Part shown: positions 24,018-34,086 of the stretch, piece after piece
Position numbering within the stretch: position 1 is the stretch's first letter
Layout of the letters: every line of letters starts with the position of its first letter
Assembly: GCA_046290435.1 (NCBI GenBank)
Contig: JBKAGO010000050.1
Coordinates: forward strand, 11,212-75,211
Direction: 5' to 3'
Length of the DNA stretch: 64,000 nt
From: CAVQUE01 sp046290435
Lineage (GTDB): Bacteria > Actinomycetota > Acidimicrobiia > Acidimicrobiales > UBA8592
Notes under the pieces: generated by a model
Database searches by the model: none
Seen by the model: only the letters and a program-made list of their open reading frames with translations
Told to the model about the DNA's origin: nothing
Made by a program: the position numbers and the translations under genes

Positions 24018-26498
24018 ATGGCTCCCGCAGGTCCCCTCTCCGCTCCTGCGCGGGGACTCACCAGCGACAAGGCGTTGGAGCTCCTCGCCACGGTCGGGCC
24101 GAACAGCCTGCCCGCGGCTCCCTCGGTGCCGTGGTGGGCGCGTGTCGTGCGCCAGCTGCGGAGCTCGATCATCTACATCTTGTTGTTCGCCCTGGCGTTC
24201 GACCTCGCGGTCTGGATCGCGGAGGGTGCCCACGAGTGGCCATTCGAGTCGCTGGCGATCGCCACGATCCTCGTGTTCAACACCGCCATGGGGGTATGGC
24301 AGGAATATCGGGCCGAGGACGCGCTCGCCCGCCTGCAGGAGCTTGCCGCGCCCCGGGTGTGGGTGCTGCGCGACGGCCAGATCATCGAGGTCGATGCCGC
24401 CGTCCTGGTCCCGGGCGACCTCGTGCGGGTCGAAGCCGGTGATCGCGTTCCTGCCGACGGCGTGCTCAGCAGCGAACAGGCACTCCAGGTCGACGAGTCG
24501 ATGCTCACCGGAGAGTCGGTTCCGGTGGAGCGGGCGGCGGGCGAGGAGGCGCTGTCGGGGACGTTGGCCGTTCGCGGTCTCGCCTGGATCGAGGTCACCA
24601 GGACCGGCCCCGACTCGGCCATGGGCCGCATCGCCACGATGCTCGCCACGGTCACCGCCGAGCGCACACCGCTGGAACGGCGCATGGAGCACTTCGGCCA
24701 CCGGATCGCCCGTTGGATCGCCGTCCTGGCCGTCGTGCTGACGATCGGTGGCGTCGGCGTCGAGGGTATCGACCAGTTCGACGAGGCGCTGCTGTTCGCA
24801 GTGGCGGTCGCCGTCGCTGCGATACCCGAGGGGCTCCCGGCCGTGTTGACCCTGACCCTTGCGCTGGGCACGGAACGCATGAGCGTCCGCAAGGCCGTCG
24901 TGCGCAAACTCTCCGCGGTCGAGGCGCTGGGCTCGGTCACCGTCATCGCCACGGACAAGACCGGCACGCTCACCGAGAACACCATGACCGTCCGCAACCT
25001 CGATTCGCCCGATCCCGACCGCGCGTTCAGGGCCATGATCCTGGCCGCCGATGCCGAGCCCGACGGCGGCATGGGCGACCCACTCGAGCTGGGGCTCTAC
25101 GCCCACGCCCGCTCAGCCGGCTACGACCCCGTTGCGCTGCGCATGGATCACCCACGGGAATCCGTGCGGTCGTTCGACTCCGCATGGCGCTTCATGCGCG
25201 TCAGCATCCGGGAGGAGGGGCGGACCGTGGCGTACCTCAAGGGCGCCGCCGAGGTGCTCCTCGACCGGTCCGACCTCGACGAGGCGTCGAGGCTGGAATG
25301 GACCGAACGGGTCGAGGCGGCCGCTGCAGAGGGGTATCGGGTTCTGGGTTTCGCTTGGTCGCCCGAGGACCGCGAGGAGGACCTGACCTGGCTCGGCGCC
25401 GCGTGGCTCTGGGACCCGCCCCGGGCCGAAGTCCCCGCCGCCATCGCCGCGGCGCACGACGCCGGTATCCGGGTGCTGATGATCACCGGCGACCATCCCG
25501 CGACCGCGAGCTCCATCGCAGCGAAGCTCGGCATCCCCGCACAGCGAGCCCTCACCGGTGTCGACCTCGATGCACTCGACGCCGAAGAGCTGCGCGATGC
25601 CGTCGCCGAAGTCAGCGTCTTCGCCAGGGTCAGCCCCGAACACAAGCTCGCGCTGGTCGAAGCGTTGAAGGCGCGGGGCGAGATCGTCGCGATGACCGGC
25701 GACGGCGTCAACGATGCGCCGGCGCTGAAGCGTTCCGACGTCGGCGTCGCGATGGGCCAGCGCGGCAGCGACGTCAGCCGCGAGGTCGCGGATCTCGTCC
25801 TGCTCGACGACAACTTCGCGACGATCGCCGCAGCCGTCGAAGAGGGGCGCGGCATCTACGACAACATCCAGAAGTTCCTGCGTTTCCTCTTCTCGACCAA
25901 CGTCGCCCTCGTACTGCTGATCGCCGTCGGCGTGGTCGGCGCGGCGATCGGCGACGTCCGCGACAGCGCCGGCGACCTCCTGGTGCCCCTGACCGCTGCG
26001 CAGCTGCTGTGGATCAACGTCATCGCCGACGGACCCCCTGCGTTGGCCCTCGGCCTCGACCGCAATCCCGGCGTGATGGGGCGCAAGCCCAGGTCGCCAT
26101 CGGCGCCGCTGCTGACCCGAGCGGGCCTGCGGTTCATCCTGATCAGCGGCACCCTCAAGGCGGCACTCGGGCTCGGGCTGTTCTTCCTGCTGCCCGAACT
26201 CGACTACACCGGCGAGCAGACACGCACCGCAGTGTTCCTGTACGAGTCGCTCGCCCAGTTGGCGTTCGTGTACCCGGCCCGCCTCGTCAGCACCCGACCA
26301 CTGACCAACCGAATCCTCAACTGGATCGTCGTGCTCAGCGTGCTCCTGCAGATCGCGACGGTGTCGGTCCCTGGCCTGCGCACCGTGCTCGGCCTGGAGG
26401 CGATCGACATGACCGCGACGCTGCTCATCGCGGCAGCGCTCGCAGTATCGGTGGCGGGCGCGTTCGCTCTGGCGCGTGTCACCACCGAGCCGGCCTGA
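24018..26498 (+). CDS. P2-type cation-transporting ATPase (calcium-ATPase-like)
   Basis: Membrane ion pump of 826 aa with all P-type landmarks: actuator loop LTGESVP near residue 164, TM4 motif AIPEGLPAVLTL, phosphorylation site DKTGTLTEN near 313, nucleotide domain KGAAEVLL, hinge GDGVNDAPALK near 561. Around ten TM segments are visible, including TM5-6 with LLWINVIADGPPALALGLD. PEGLP and the short N-terminal cation-ATPase domain place it in the P2 group (Ca2+ or Mn2+ more likely than heavy metals; no CPC motif). It could also be of the Na+-type. No clear ribosome-binding site before the ATG. Confidence 0.93.
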   Translation: MAPAGPLSAPARGLTSDKALELLATVGPNSLPAAPSVPWWARVVRQLRSSIIYILLFALAFDLAVWIAEGAHEWPFESLAIATILVFNTAMGVWQEYRAEDALARLQELAAPRVWVLRDGQIIEVDAAVLVPGDLVRVEAGDRVPADGVLSSEQALQVDESMLTGESVPVERAAGEEALSGTLAVRGLAWIEVTRTGPDSAMGRIATMLATVTAERTPLERRMEHFGHRIARWIAVLAVVLTIGGVGVEGIDQFDEALLFAVAVAVAAIPEGLPAVLTLTLALGTERMSVRKAVVRKLSAVEALGSVTVIATDKTGTLTENTMTVRNLDSPDPDRAFRAMILAADAEPDGGMGDPLELGLYAHARSAGYDPVALRMDHPRESVRSFDSAWRFMRVSIREEGRTVAYLKGAAEVLLDRSDLDEASRLEWTERVEAAAAEGYRVLGFAWSPEDREEDLTWLGAAWLWDPPRAEVPAAIAAAHDAGIRVLMITGDHPATASSIAAKLGIPAQRALTGVDLDALDAEELRDAVAEVSVFARVSPEHKLALVEALKARGEIVAMTGDGVNDAPALKRSDVGVAMGQRGSDVSREVADLVLLDDNFATIAAAVEEGRGIYDNIQKFLRFLFSTNVALVLLIAVGVVGAAIGDVRDSAGDLLVPLTAAQLLWINVIADGPPALALGLDRNPGVMGRKPRSPSAPLLTRAGLRFILISGTLKAALGLGLFFLLPELDYTGEQTRTAVFLYESLAQLAFVYPARLVSTRPLTNRILNWIVVLSVLLQIATVSVPGLRTVLGLEAIDMTATLLIAAALAVSVAGAFALARVTTEPA

Positions 26499-26682
26499 CC
26501 GCTGACGCCCTCGGAAGAGTCGGTGCTGTGGGCTCCGGCAGTCGGATGTGTCACATACGCCACCCGCTCCGCTGTCGAACGAGCGCGACCGTGTACCGTG
26601 CCCGTCCTGGCGACGTGGATCCGTTGGTACCGCCTCCTCGTTGCCGGCACGGCAGTGACCACCACGATCGGCCAGAGATGAA

Positions 26683-29097
26683 TTGATCCCCCTCCTCATC
26701 GCCCATTTCGTCGCCGCGTTCTTCTGCCTTGCTGCAGGTCGGCGCGGTGCCCGCTGGGGACTCCCGGTGGCAGCGACCGTTCCTGCGGTCACGTTCGCAT
26801 GGCTGCTGACCCAATCGCAGGCGGTGCTCGATGGCGACACGCCCACGGCGGACGTCGGATGGCTGCCGCAGCTGTCACTGTCCATCGCGCTGCGCCTCGA
26901 CGGATTCGGGTTGCTCATGGGGCTCGTCGTGTCGGGCATCGGCGTCCTTGTGCTGGCGTACTCGATGACCTACTTCGGCCGACGCGACGATCTCGGCCGG
27001 CTCGCCGGGCTGCTGGTCGGCTTCGCCGGTGCGATGTTGGGCATCGTCTGGGCCGATGGCCTCCTGACGTTGTTCGTCTTCTGGGAGCTGACCTCGATCA
27101 CGTCGTTCCTGTTGATCGGGTTCGACGACCGCAACGCCGCCGCACGAGCGGCGGCGAACCGGGCCTTCCTGGTGACCGGCGCCGGAGGCCTCGCGATGCT
27201 CGCAGGGCTCATCATCCTCACGATCGTCGGCGACGCCACGACCATCTCCGGGCTCGTCGCCGATCCGCCGACAGGCACCCTCACCAACGTGGCGCTGGTG
27301 TTGGTGCTGCTCGGGGCGTTCACGAAGTCGGCACAGTTCCCGTTCCACTTCTGGCTCCCCGGCGCCATGGCGGCGCCGACGCCGGTGAGCGCCTACCTGC
27401 ATTCGGCGACGATGGTGAAGGCCGGCCTCGTGGTGGTCGCCCGGTTCGCCCCGGCGTTCGCTGCGCAGGGACCGTGGCGGGTACTCGTGGTCGGAGCCGG
27501 ATTGGCATCGCTGCTGGTCGGCGGGGTCCGGGCGCTGCGCCAGCAGGACGCGAAGCTCGCACTCGCCCACGGAACCGTCAGCCAGCTCGGGTTCCTGATG
27601 GTGCTGTTGGGCCTCGGCACCGCGGCCGCCACCTATGCCGGTGTCGCGATGCTGGTCGCCCACGCGCTCTTCAAGGCCTCCCTGTTCCTGTGTGTCGGCA
27701 TCGTCGACCACGAGACGGGTACACGGGACATGCGCCGCCTGCGTGGGCTGCTCCGGGCGTTGCCGGTCGTCGCAGCATCGGTCATCGTCGCCGCGGCGTC
27801 GATGGCTGCGATCCCGCCGACGTTCGGGTTCGTCGCCAAGGAGAAGGCTCTCGACGGGCTGCTCGACAACGACATCGGCGCCATCGGCACCATCGCACTG
27901 GTCGGCATCGCCGTGGGTTCGGTGCTGACGGTCGCCTACACGATCCGCATCGCCGTCGGAATCCTCGGCAACGACGCACCGGGCGTCGCCGGCACGCCCG
28001 ATGCGACAGGCCAGGAGCCGCTGGGCCCGATCGACCCGAGCTCGTTGCACCGACCCTCGCTCCGTTTCGTCGGTGTTCCGGCGCTGCTGGCCGGGCTGTC
28101 GCTCGTCGCCGGGCTCGCCGCCGCACCGGTCGGCGACTGGATCGCAGAGGCGACCGCCTCGCTCGACCCCGACACGGGCTCGAAGCACCTCGTGCTGTGG
28201 CCCGGCGTCAACGAGGCGCTGCTCCTGTCCACGGCGATCATCGCCGCCGGCGTCGCCCTGTGGCGGTTCACCCGCGCAGGAACCCGCACCCTCGATGTGC
28301 CCCGCAGCCTCGCGACCGACATCTACGACCGCCTCTACGACGGACTCCTCGAGGGCGCTCGGCGCACGACTGCGGTAACCCAGAGCGGGTCACTGCCGTT
28401 CTACCTGGCGGTCGTGTTGACAACGCTCGCCGCGGCGCTCGTCGCGGCGTTCGTCGCAGGCGCTGCCGATTCGATCACCAGCCCGAGATGGTCGAACTCG
28501 CCGGTCGAGTTCGTCGCGGTCGTGGCGACCGGCATGCTCGCCGTCGCCGTGGTGTTCGCCCGCACCCGTTTCGCGGCAGCCGTGCTGCTGGGCGGGAGTG
28601 GCTATGCCCTGGCCATCGTGTACCTGGTCCAGGGCGCGCCGGATCTCGCCATCACGCAGTTCCTGGTCGAGACACTCACCATCGTCGTCTTCCTGCTCGT
28701 GCTGGCACGTCTGCCGGCAGAGTTCTCGCCTGCGCCGGCATGGGCACCGCGAATCGCCCGGCTCGGCATCGCCGTCGCAGTGGGCGTGACCGTGCCCCTC
28801 TTCGCTCTGAGCGCATCGGCCTCCCGGACCGAACCATCGGTCGGCCAGGCATACCTCGACCTCTCCGAACCCGAGGCCGGCGGACGCAACGTCGTCAACG
28901 TCATCCTCGTGGACTTCCGCGGCTTCGACACCCTGGGCGAGATCACGGTGCTCGCCGTCGCCGGAGGCGGCGTCGTCAACCTGGTTCGCGCCGCCCGCCG
29001 CCAACAACGGCGCAAGCGCATCGAGGACGGCGCCTCTGCGACGGAGAGCCTCGATGACGGCACCACGTCGGATCCTCGCGTCGGGGTCTGGCGATGA
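26683..29097 (+). CDS. mrpA: Mrp-type Na+/H+ antiporter subunit A
   Basis: Largest subunit of the seven-part Mrp antiporter, 804 aa, homologous to NuoL of complex I plus C-terminal MrpB-like and MbhE-like modules. It exchanges cytoplasmic Na+ for H+ at the membrane and helps pH and salt homeostasis. Key segments are LTLFVFWELTSITSFLL with the conserved TM5 Glu, FPFHFWLPGAMAAPTPVSAYL, and, near the end, YLVQGAPDLAITQFLVETLT and VDFRGFDTLGE. The TTG at 26683 is the only usable start, since an in-frame stop lies at 26656. The stop overlaps mrpB by 4 bp. Confidence 0.95.
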   Translation: MIPLLIAHFVAAFFCLAAGRRGARWGLPVAATVPAVTFAWLLTQSQAVLDGDTPTADVGWLPQLSLSIALRLDGFGLLMGLVVSGIGVLVLAYSMTYFGRRDDLGRLAGLLVGFAGAMLGIVWADGLLTLFVFWELTSITSFLLIGFDDRNAAARAAANRAFLVTGAGGLAMLAGLIILTIVGDATTISGLVADPPTGTLTNVALVLVLLGAFTKSAQFPFHFWLPGAMAAPTPVSAYLHSATMVKAGLVVVARFAPAFAAQGPWRVLVVGAGLASLLVGGVRALRQQDAKLALAHGTVSQLGFLMVLLGLGTAAATYAGVAMLVAHALFKASLFLCVGIVDHETGTRDMRRLRGLLRALPVVAASVIVAAASMAAIPPTFGFVAKEKALDGLLDNDIGAIGTIALVGIAVGSVLTVAYTIRIAVGILGNDAPGVAGTPDATGQEPLGPIDPSSLHRPSLRFVGVPALLAGLSLVAGLAAAPVGDWIAEATASLDPDTGSKHLVLWPGVNEALLLSTAIIAAGVALWRFTRAGTRTLDVPRSLATDIYDRLYDGLLEGARRTTAVTQSGSLPFYLAVVLTTLAAALVAAFVAGAADSITSPRWSNSPVEFVAVVATGMLAVAVVFARTRFAAAVLLGGSGYALAIVYLVQGAPDLAITQFLVETLTIVVFLLVLARLPAEFSPAPAWAPRIARLGIAVAVGVTVPLFALSASASRTEPSVGQAYLDLSEPEAGGRNVVNVILVDFRGFDTLGEITVLAVAGGGVVNLVRAARRQQRRKRIEDGASATESLDDGTTSDPRVGVWR

Positions 29098-29555
29098 GGA
29101 TTCCCCGCGCGCTCGAGAACTCCACGGTGCTCACCAACACGGTCAACGGCATCACCCCGATCGTGCTCGCCTTCTCGATCTTTCTCACCCTGCGCGGCCA
29201 CAACGCCCCCGGCGGCGGGTTCAGCGGTGGGCTGGTCATGGGCGCGGCGGTGATCCTGCGCTACCTCGCGGCGGGCCCGGCCGGTATCCGCAACCTTCGG
29301 ATCGATCCGGTGGTGCTCATGGGTGCCGGGCTGGTGCTGGCCATGGTGACGGGTCTGACGTCGCTGGTGGTCGACGACGCCTTCCTCGAGTCAGCCATCT
29401 GGAAGTCCGACGTCGCGCTGATCGGCGAGATCAAGATCGTGTCGTCGTCGGTCTTCGACATCGGCGTCCACATTCTGGTCGTGGGCGTCGTGATGGCGGT
29501 GCTCGTGGCCTTCGTCGAGGCCGACGACGAGATGCGCGAACGGGGGCACCGATGA
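29094..29555 (+). CDS. mrpB: Mrp antiporter subunit B
   Basis: MnhB-family subunit of 153 aa with about four TM segments. The signature FLTLRGHNAPGGGFSGGLVMGAAVIL is at residues 30-55. The ATG overlaps the mrpA stop (ATGA) and its own stop overlaps mrpC, showing translational coupling. Structural or proton-path subunit of the Mrp complex. Confidence 0.95.
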   Translation: MRIPRALENSTVLTNTVNGITPIVLAFSIFLTLRGHNAPGGGFSGGLVMGAAVILRYLAAGPAGIRNLRIDPVVLMGAGLVLAMVTGLTSLVVDDAFLESAIWKSDVALIGEIKIVSSSVFDIGVHILVVGVVMAVLVAFVEADDEMRERGHR

Positions 29556-29950
29556 GCGTCGAACAGGCGCTGCTCATCGGCGTGCTCGCCGGCACCGGCA
29601 CGTACCTCGTGCTGCACCGCACCCTGACGAGGATCATCCTCGGCCTCGGCCTGCTCGGCAACGCGATCAACCTGTTGATCCTCGCGTCCGGCGACGGACC
29701 CGGTGAGGCGCCGATCATCGGCCGAGACGGCGACTTCACCGATCCGGTACCCCAGGCACTGGTCCTCACTGCGATCGTGATCGGCTTCGGCGTCATCTCG
29801 TTCCTGTTGGCGATGGCGTACCGGTTCTGGACGATCGAGGGTCAGGACGAGGTCGAAGACGACATCGCCGATCGGCAGGTGGCGAGCAGCCGTGGCGGCG
29901 AGTCCCGCGCGACCTCCCAGACCCGTCCCGAGGAGGAGGAACCGACGTGA
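29552..29950 (+). CDS. mrpC: Mrp antiporter subunit C
   Basis: NuoK-like subunit of 132 aa with three TM helices: LIGVLAGTGTYLVLH, IILGLGLLGNAINLLILA and QALVLTAIVIGFGVISFLLA. DPVPQALVLTAIVI is the family signature. A charged cytoplasmic tail (about 30 residues rich in Glu, Ser and Arg) is longer than usual. ATGA overlaps at both ends with mrpB and mrpD. Confidence 0.95.
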   Translation: MSVEQALLIGVLAGTGTYLVLHRTLTRIILGLGLLGNAINLLILASGDGPGEAPIIGRDGDFTDPVPQALVLTAIVIGFGVISFLLAMAYRFWTIEGQDEVEDDIADRQVASSRGGESRATSQTRPEEEEPT

Positions 29951-31428
29951 GCTCGCTCCTGCCTCTGGCCATCGCCGTGCCCCTCCTGGGGGCAGCCCTG
30001 TCGCTGCTCGTCATCCGTTCGCGACGCGCGCAGCGGGCGATCAGCATCATCGCCGGCGGTGCCACTGCGGCCATCTCGCTCACGGTGCTGATCGACGTGG
30101 ACCGCAACGGCACCGAGGTCTCCTCCGTCGGCGACTGGCCCGCCGACATCGCGATCAACCTGGTGGCCGATCGTTTCGCCGCGCTGATGCTGACGATCAG
30201 CACCACGATGTTGTTGGCCGTGCTGTTGTACGCCATCGGCCAGTCGGGTGACGACGAGCGATCTCGCTGGTACCACCCGGCGTACCTCGCGCTCACCGCC
30301 GGCGTCTGCGGCGCATTCCTCGCCGGAGACCTGTTCAACCTGTTCGTCTGGTTCGAGGTGCTGCTCATCTCGAGCTACGTGCTGTTGACCCTCGAAGGCA
30401 ACGACCGTCAGATCCGCGCCGGCACGACCTACGTCGTCCTCAACGTGATCGAGTCGTTCGTGCTGGTCACCGGCGTCGCGTTGATCTTCGCGGCCACCGG
30501 GACGCTGAACATGGCCGTCCTTCCCGAACGGCTCGCCGCACTCCCCGACGGGATCCGCCTCGGCCTGAACCTGCTGTTGTTGATCGCGTTCGGGCTCAAG
30601 GCCGCGGTGTTCCCGCTGTTCTCGTGGCTCCCCGACAGCTACCCGGCGGCACGAAGCCCGATCAGCGCAGTGTTCGCCGGGCTGCTGACCAAGATCGGCG
30701 TGTACGCGATCATCCGGACCCAGACGTTGCTGTTTCCCGGAACCCTACGGACGCTGCTGCTCGTGATCGCAGGGCTCACCATGGTTGTCGGGGTGCTGGG
30801 GGCCATCGCGCAGACGGACATGAAGCGCATCCTGAGCTTCCACATCGTCAGCCAGATCGGATACATGATCATGGGTCTGGCCCTCGGAGGCGTCGCTGCG
30901 ATCACTGCGACGATCTTCTACATGGTGCACCACATTCCGGTGAAGACGTCGCTGTTCCTCGTGGAGGGCATCGTCGAGCGCGAAACGGGATCCTCCGACC
31001 TCGGTCGGGTGTCGGGTCTCGCCCGAAGATCCGGGCCGTTGGCGGCGCTGTTCCTGCTACCGGCCCTGAGCCTGGCCGGGCTGCCGCCCTTCTCCGGGTT
31101 CCTCGGCAAGACCGCCGTCGTCACCGAAGGGCTGGCGCAGGAGTCCTGGTGGATCGTGGCCGCGGCGCTGGCCGTGTCGCTCATGACGCTCGTGTCGATG
31201 CTCAAGATCTGGACCGGCGCGTTCTGGGGCGCACCCGACCCCGACCTGCCCAGCGGTCCAGGCACCGGCATCCTGCGCAACCACCGGCTGATGGCCGGGG
31301 TGACGACCACCGTCGTTGCGGCGACGGTGCTGATCGCCGTGTTCGCCGGGCCGCTCTACCGCCTCTCCGAGCGTGCTGCGGACGACGTCACCGACGCCGA
31401 CTCCTACTCGACGGCGGTGCTCCCATGA
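29947..31428 (+). CDS. mrpD: Mrp antiporter subunit D
   Basis: Proton-translocating antiporter-like subunit of 493 aa, related to NuoM/NuoN. The GTG at 29947 overlaps the mrpC stop. Conserved features are LFNLFVWFEVLLISSYVLL with the essential TM5 Glu, the TM7 region FGLKAAVFPLFSWLPDSYP, TKIGVYAI, and MKRILSFHIVSQIGYM with the TM8 Lys and His. About 14 TM segments are expected and visible. It likely carries proton flow together with MrpA. Confidence 0.95.
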   Translation: MSSLLPLAIAVPLLGAALSLLVIRSRRAQRAISIIAGGATAAISLTVLIDVDRNGTEVSSVGDWPADIAINLVADRFAALMLTISTTMLLAVLLYAIGQSGDDERSRWYHPAYLALTAGVCGAFLAGDLFNLFVWFEVLLISSYVLLTLEGNDRQIRAGTTYVVLNVIESFVLVTGVALIFAATGTLNMAVLPERLAALPDGIRLGLNLLLLIAFGLKAAVFPLFSWLPDSYPAARSPISAVFAGLLTKIGVYAIIRTQTLLFPGTLRTLLLVIAGLTMVVGVLGAIAQTDMKRILSFHIVSQIGYMIMGLALGGVAAITATIFYMVHHIPVKTSLFLVEGIVERETGSSDLGRVSGLARRSGPLAALFLLPALSLAGLPPFSGFLGKTAVVTEGLAQESWWIVAAALAVSLMTLVSMLKIWTGAFWGAPDPDLPSGPGTGILRNHRLMAGVTTTVVAATVLIAVFAGPLYRLSERAADDVTDADSYSTAVLP

Positions 31429-31997
31429 ACCGCCTCCTGTCGCCGCTGTTCGTGCTCGTGGCGTGGTTGGCGCTGTGGGGTGAGGTCACGCTCGTGAACG
31501 TGGGCAGCGGCGTTGCCGTCGTCGCGATCATCGGGCTCGTGTTCCGTCGGATGCCACCGCGGCACACGGTGCACCCCCTGGCGCTGCTGCGCCTGCTGGC
31601 GGTTTTCGTGTGGCGGCTCGTGTCGTCGTCTGCGACGGTCGTGGTCACGGTCCTGGCGCCGACGCCGGAACGCCTGCGCTCCGGTGTGGTGCGTGTGGAG
31701 CTGTCGCACCCGTCGCCGTTGCTCGCGACGATCGTCGCCGATGCGATCAGCCTCACCCCCGGCACCCTCACCCTCGATGCCCGCTACCCCGACGACGGGG
31801 CACCGGGCGCGCCGCCGACGTTGTTCATCCATGTGCTGGGTCTGGGCGATCCGGACGCGGTGCGCGACGACGTGTGGCGCCTCGAGCGACTCGTCGTGTC
31901 GGCGATCACGCCCATCGAGCCGGACGTCGGCCCGAGCACTCCCGACGCCGGTTCCGACGAGGCCGGCGACGATGCCCGAAAGCGGGAGCAGACATGA
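31425..31997 (+). CDS. mrpE: Mrp antiporter subunit E
   Basis: MnhE-family subunit of 190 aa. Two N-terminal TM stretches (LFVLVAWLALWGEV, GVAVVAIIGLVF) are followed by the conserved soluble part with ISLTPGTLTLDARYPD and IHVLGLGDPDAVRDDVWRLE. The Asp/Glu/Pro-rich tail is an extension of about 30 residues. Starts at an ATGA overlap with mrpD and overlaps mrpF by 4 bp. Confidence 0.94.
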   Translation: MNRLLSPLFVLVAWLALWGEVTLVNVGSGVAVVAIIGLVFRRMPPRHTVHPLALLRLLAVFVWRLVSSSATVVVTVLAPTPERLRSGVVRVELSHPSPLLATIVADAISLTPGTLTLDARYPDDGAPGAPPTLFIHVLGLGDPDAVRDDVWRLERLVVSAITPIEPDVGPSTPDAGSDEAGDDARKREQT

Positions 31998-32254
31998 TCG
32001 TCGTCGGGTGGATCAGTGGCCTGATGCTCGGCGCCGCGGGCTTGTTGACGACCGTGCACGTGATCCGTGCGCGCAATCTGGTGGACCGGGCCGTCGGTGT
32101 GGACATGCTCGTCGCGATCATCCTCAACAGCCTCGCCGTGACCATCGCGCTCACCCAGGACGATCTCGTCGCCGCCCTGCTGCTGATCATCGGTCTGCTG
32201 GCATTTCTCGGCAGCGTGACGATCGCGCGCTACATCGAGGAGCGAGGACCGTGA
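31994..32254 (+). CDS. mrpF: Mrp antiporter subunit F
   Basis: Small subunit of 86 aa with three TM helices. VIRARNLVDRAVGVDMLVAI holds the basic/acidic pair conserved in MrpF (RAxxxxDRxxxxD). ATGA overlap with mrpE and GTGA overlap with mrpG. Confidence 0.94.
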   Translation: MIVVGWISGLMLGAAGLLTTVHVIRARNLVDRAVGVDMLVAIILNSLAVTIALTQDDLVAALLLIIGLLAFLGSVTIARYIEERGP

Positions 32255-32664
32255 ACACCGTCGTCGACGTCGCAGCCGCAGCGCTGATGCTGGCGGGCTC
32301 CGCCCTGGCCCTCATCGCCGCGATCGGCATGTTCCGCATGCCCGACGCCTATTCGCGCATCCACGTGGCGACCAAGCCCGCGACCTTGGCGGTGGTGTGC
32401 ACCGTGGGCGCTGCGGTGCTGCGGGTGGAGGCGCTGGCGCCCAGCACGAAGCTGGTGCTGGCTGTTGCGCTGCAGTTCTGGACGGCTCCGGTGGCGAGCC
32501 ACATGCTGAGCCGGGCGGCCCACGCCGCAGGTCTGCGACCGACCGAACCCTGGGCCATCGACGAGCTCGAGCAGTTCGAACGGCTCGACGACCCGGTCCC
32601 GCCCGAAGCGGACTCGCCCGGCGACGCTTCCACGCCGTCGCATCGACCTCGCCAGGACGACTGA
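32251..32664 (+). CDS. mrpG: Mrp antiporter subunit G
   Basis: MnhG/PhaG-family subunit of 137 aa, last gene of the operon. The GTG at 32251 overlaps the mrpF stop. Three TM helices are seen, and the signature GMFRMPDAYSRIHVATKPATLAV is at about residues 26-48. The hydrophilic tail (residues 95-137, rich in Glu, Pro and Asp) is longer than in many homologues. No strong terminator hairpin was recognised directly after it. Confidence 0.94.
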   Translation: MNTVVDVAAAALMLAGSALALIAAIGMFRMPDAYSRIHVATKPATLAVVCTVGAAVLRVEALAPSTKLVLAVALQFWTAPVASHMLSRAAHAAGLRPTEPWAIDELEQFERLDDPVPPEADSPGDASTPSHRPRQDD

Positions 32665-32710
32665 ACGTCGGCTCTGCTGATCGGGCGCCGCGGCCGGCGA
32701 CGCTGCGCCG

Positions 32711-33926
32711 TCACTCCTTGCGGCGGGCTGGTGGCTCGACATGGGCGGGGGCGGGTGTGGGGCGTGGGGTGATGATTCGTGCCGTCCTGCGCAGGTGTGC
32801 CAGTGGCCGTGTTCGTCTCGGGACGGTGAAGCTTTCTGGCGGAATGGTTGTGCATGCCGCAGTCGGGCCGCTGCCGGGGTTGGTTCTTCACCTCGGCTGT
32901 GTTCGAGGTGGTCTCTCATGCCGAGGCGTACGCAGCCGATGAAGATGCATTGGTCGAGGACGCTCTGGCGCGTGCGGCTGCGCCGGTGAAGAAGCGTTCG
33001 CCAGGTCGATGACGGTGCCTTTGGCGTCGACGATCATGCGCCGGATGGCGTGGACCATGGCGCAGCGATGGCTTCGGTCGGGTCGACGCCGCGATGGTTT
33101 CGCACCCGTAGGTGTCGGGATGAGGGCGTGTTGTGTGCCTGCGTAGGGCGGGCCATGGTCTCGAAAGTCTCGATGACCAGATGGCTGTGGTGAAGCTTGC
33201 CGGACCGTCGGCCGCAGAGTGGGCGGCGTCTTCGACCACGAACGAGGGCGTCGCGTGGGCCGGGGTGCGGGCCAGTGGAGTTCGAGTGTCGTCGCGAACG
33301 AGGCGGGCGGCTTCCCAGTCGGCCAAATATTCGGCTGGATGTGTTTGATTCGTCGATCTGCGCACCATCCGAAGCCACGTCGAGATCCCAGGAGAGATCG
33401 ATCATTCGCACGATCGGGCATCACGGTTGCGGTGCGTGCGCTCTTGCGGGTTTGGTAACGTCTCGTCGATCAACCGTTCCCAGGCGACCCGGATCCGGAA
33501 CGTCCCGTAATCCGAATGCGGGTGGTCGAACCATTCCTGACGCAACACCATCGCCCCGCCACAGGATTCAATCACCCGCCCCAACAGGTGGACCTGGTCG
33601 ATACCGATCGCCGCCCAAACGGCAGCGATCGGGTCAAGAGCGCGGAGCAGGCGGGCCCGGTCGATCCACGCCTCCGCCGAGCGCCCAGGCCGCGCCCGGG
33701 TCTTCACACCGCAGCCAACGATGCAGGTTGGCGTCGATGTTGGCCATCAACTCAACCGCTGCATGCACCCGCCGGGAGCCGATCAGTTCGCCATCGCGTC
33801 GCTCGGCGACGACACCGGCGACAACCGGGAATCGAACAGCGCGTCGATCGCGGCGTCGAGCCCCACCAGGGGCCCGACTGCGTCGGAAGCGTCGGCCGGC
33901 CGGTCCGGCTGCACCAGCAATTCCAT
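32711..33926 (-). pseudogene. Decayed HNH endonuclease (DUF222/13E12-like)
   Basis: Read on the minus strand, pieces of one protein appear in successive frames. MELLVQPDRPADASDAVG starts at the ATG at 33926. HAAVELMANIDANLHRWL and a long fragment (RLLRALDPIAAVWAAIGIDQVHLLGRVIES) follow, then VDAKGTVIDL joined in another frame to ERFFTGAAARAR. The HNH region (CIFIGC-like, MRDHLEHSRG, CGMHNH) is next, then RDEHGHWHT, ending at a stop at 32711. At least five frame changes are needed, with internal stops, so it is no longer coding. The order matches actinobacterial DUF222-HNH genes. Base composition is less GC-rich than the flanks. Confidence 0.75.
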
Positions 33927-34086
33927 GCATCGAACACTAGTTCGGGGGTGTGACAGTCTCGCCCGGCCGACGGCCACTGAGCGAAGAATTCTCGGAAATC
34001 TTCGACCCGGGCGACCACCGCAGGTATCCCGGCGGTGACGGCTCTGGTCTTCGGATTCGTTCGAGACGGCGTTCGAGCGACGGGCC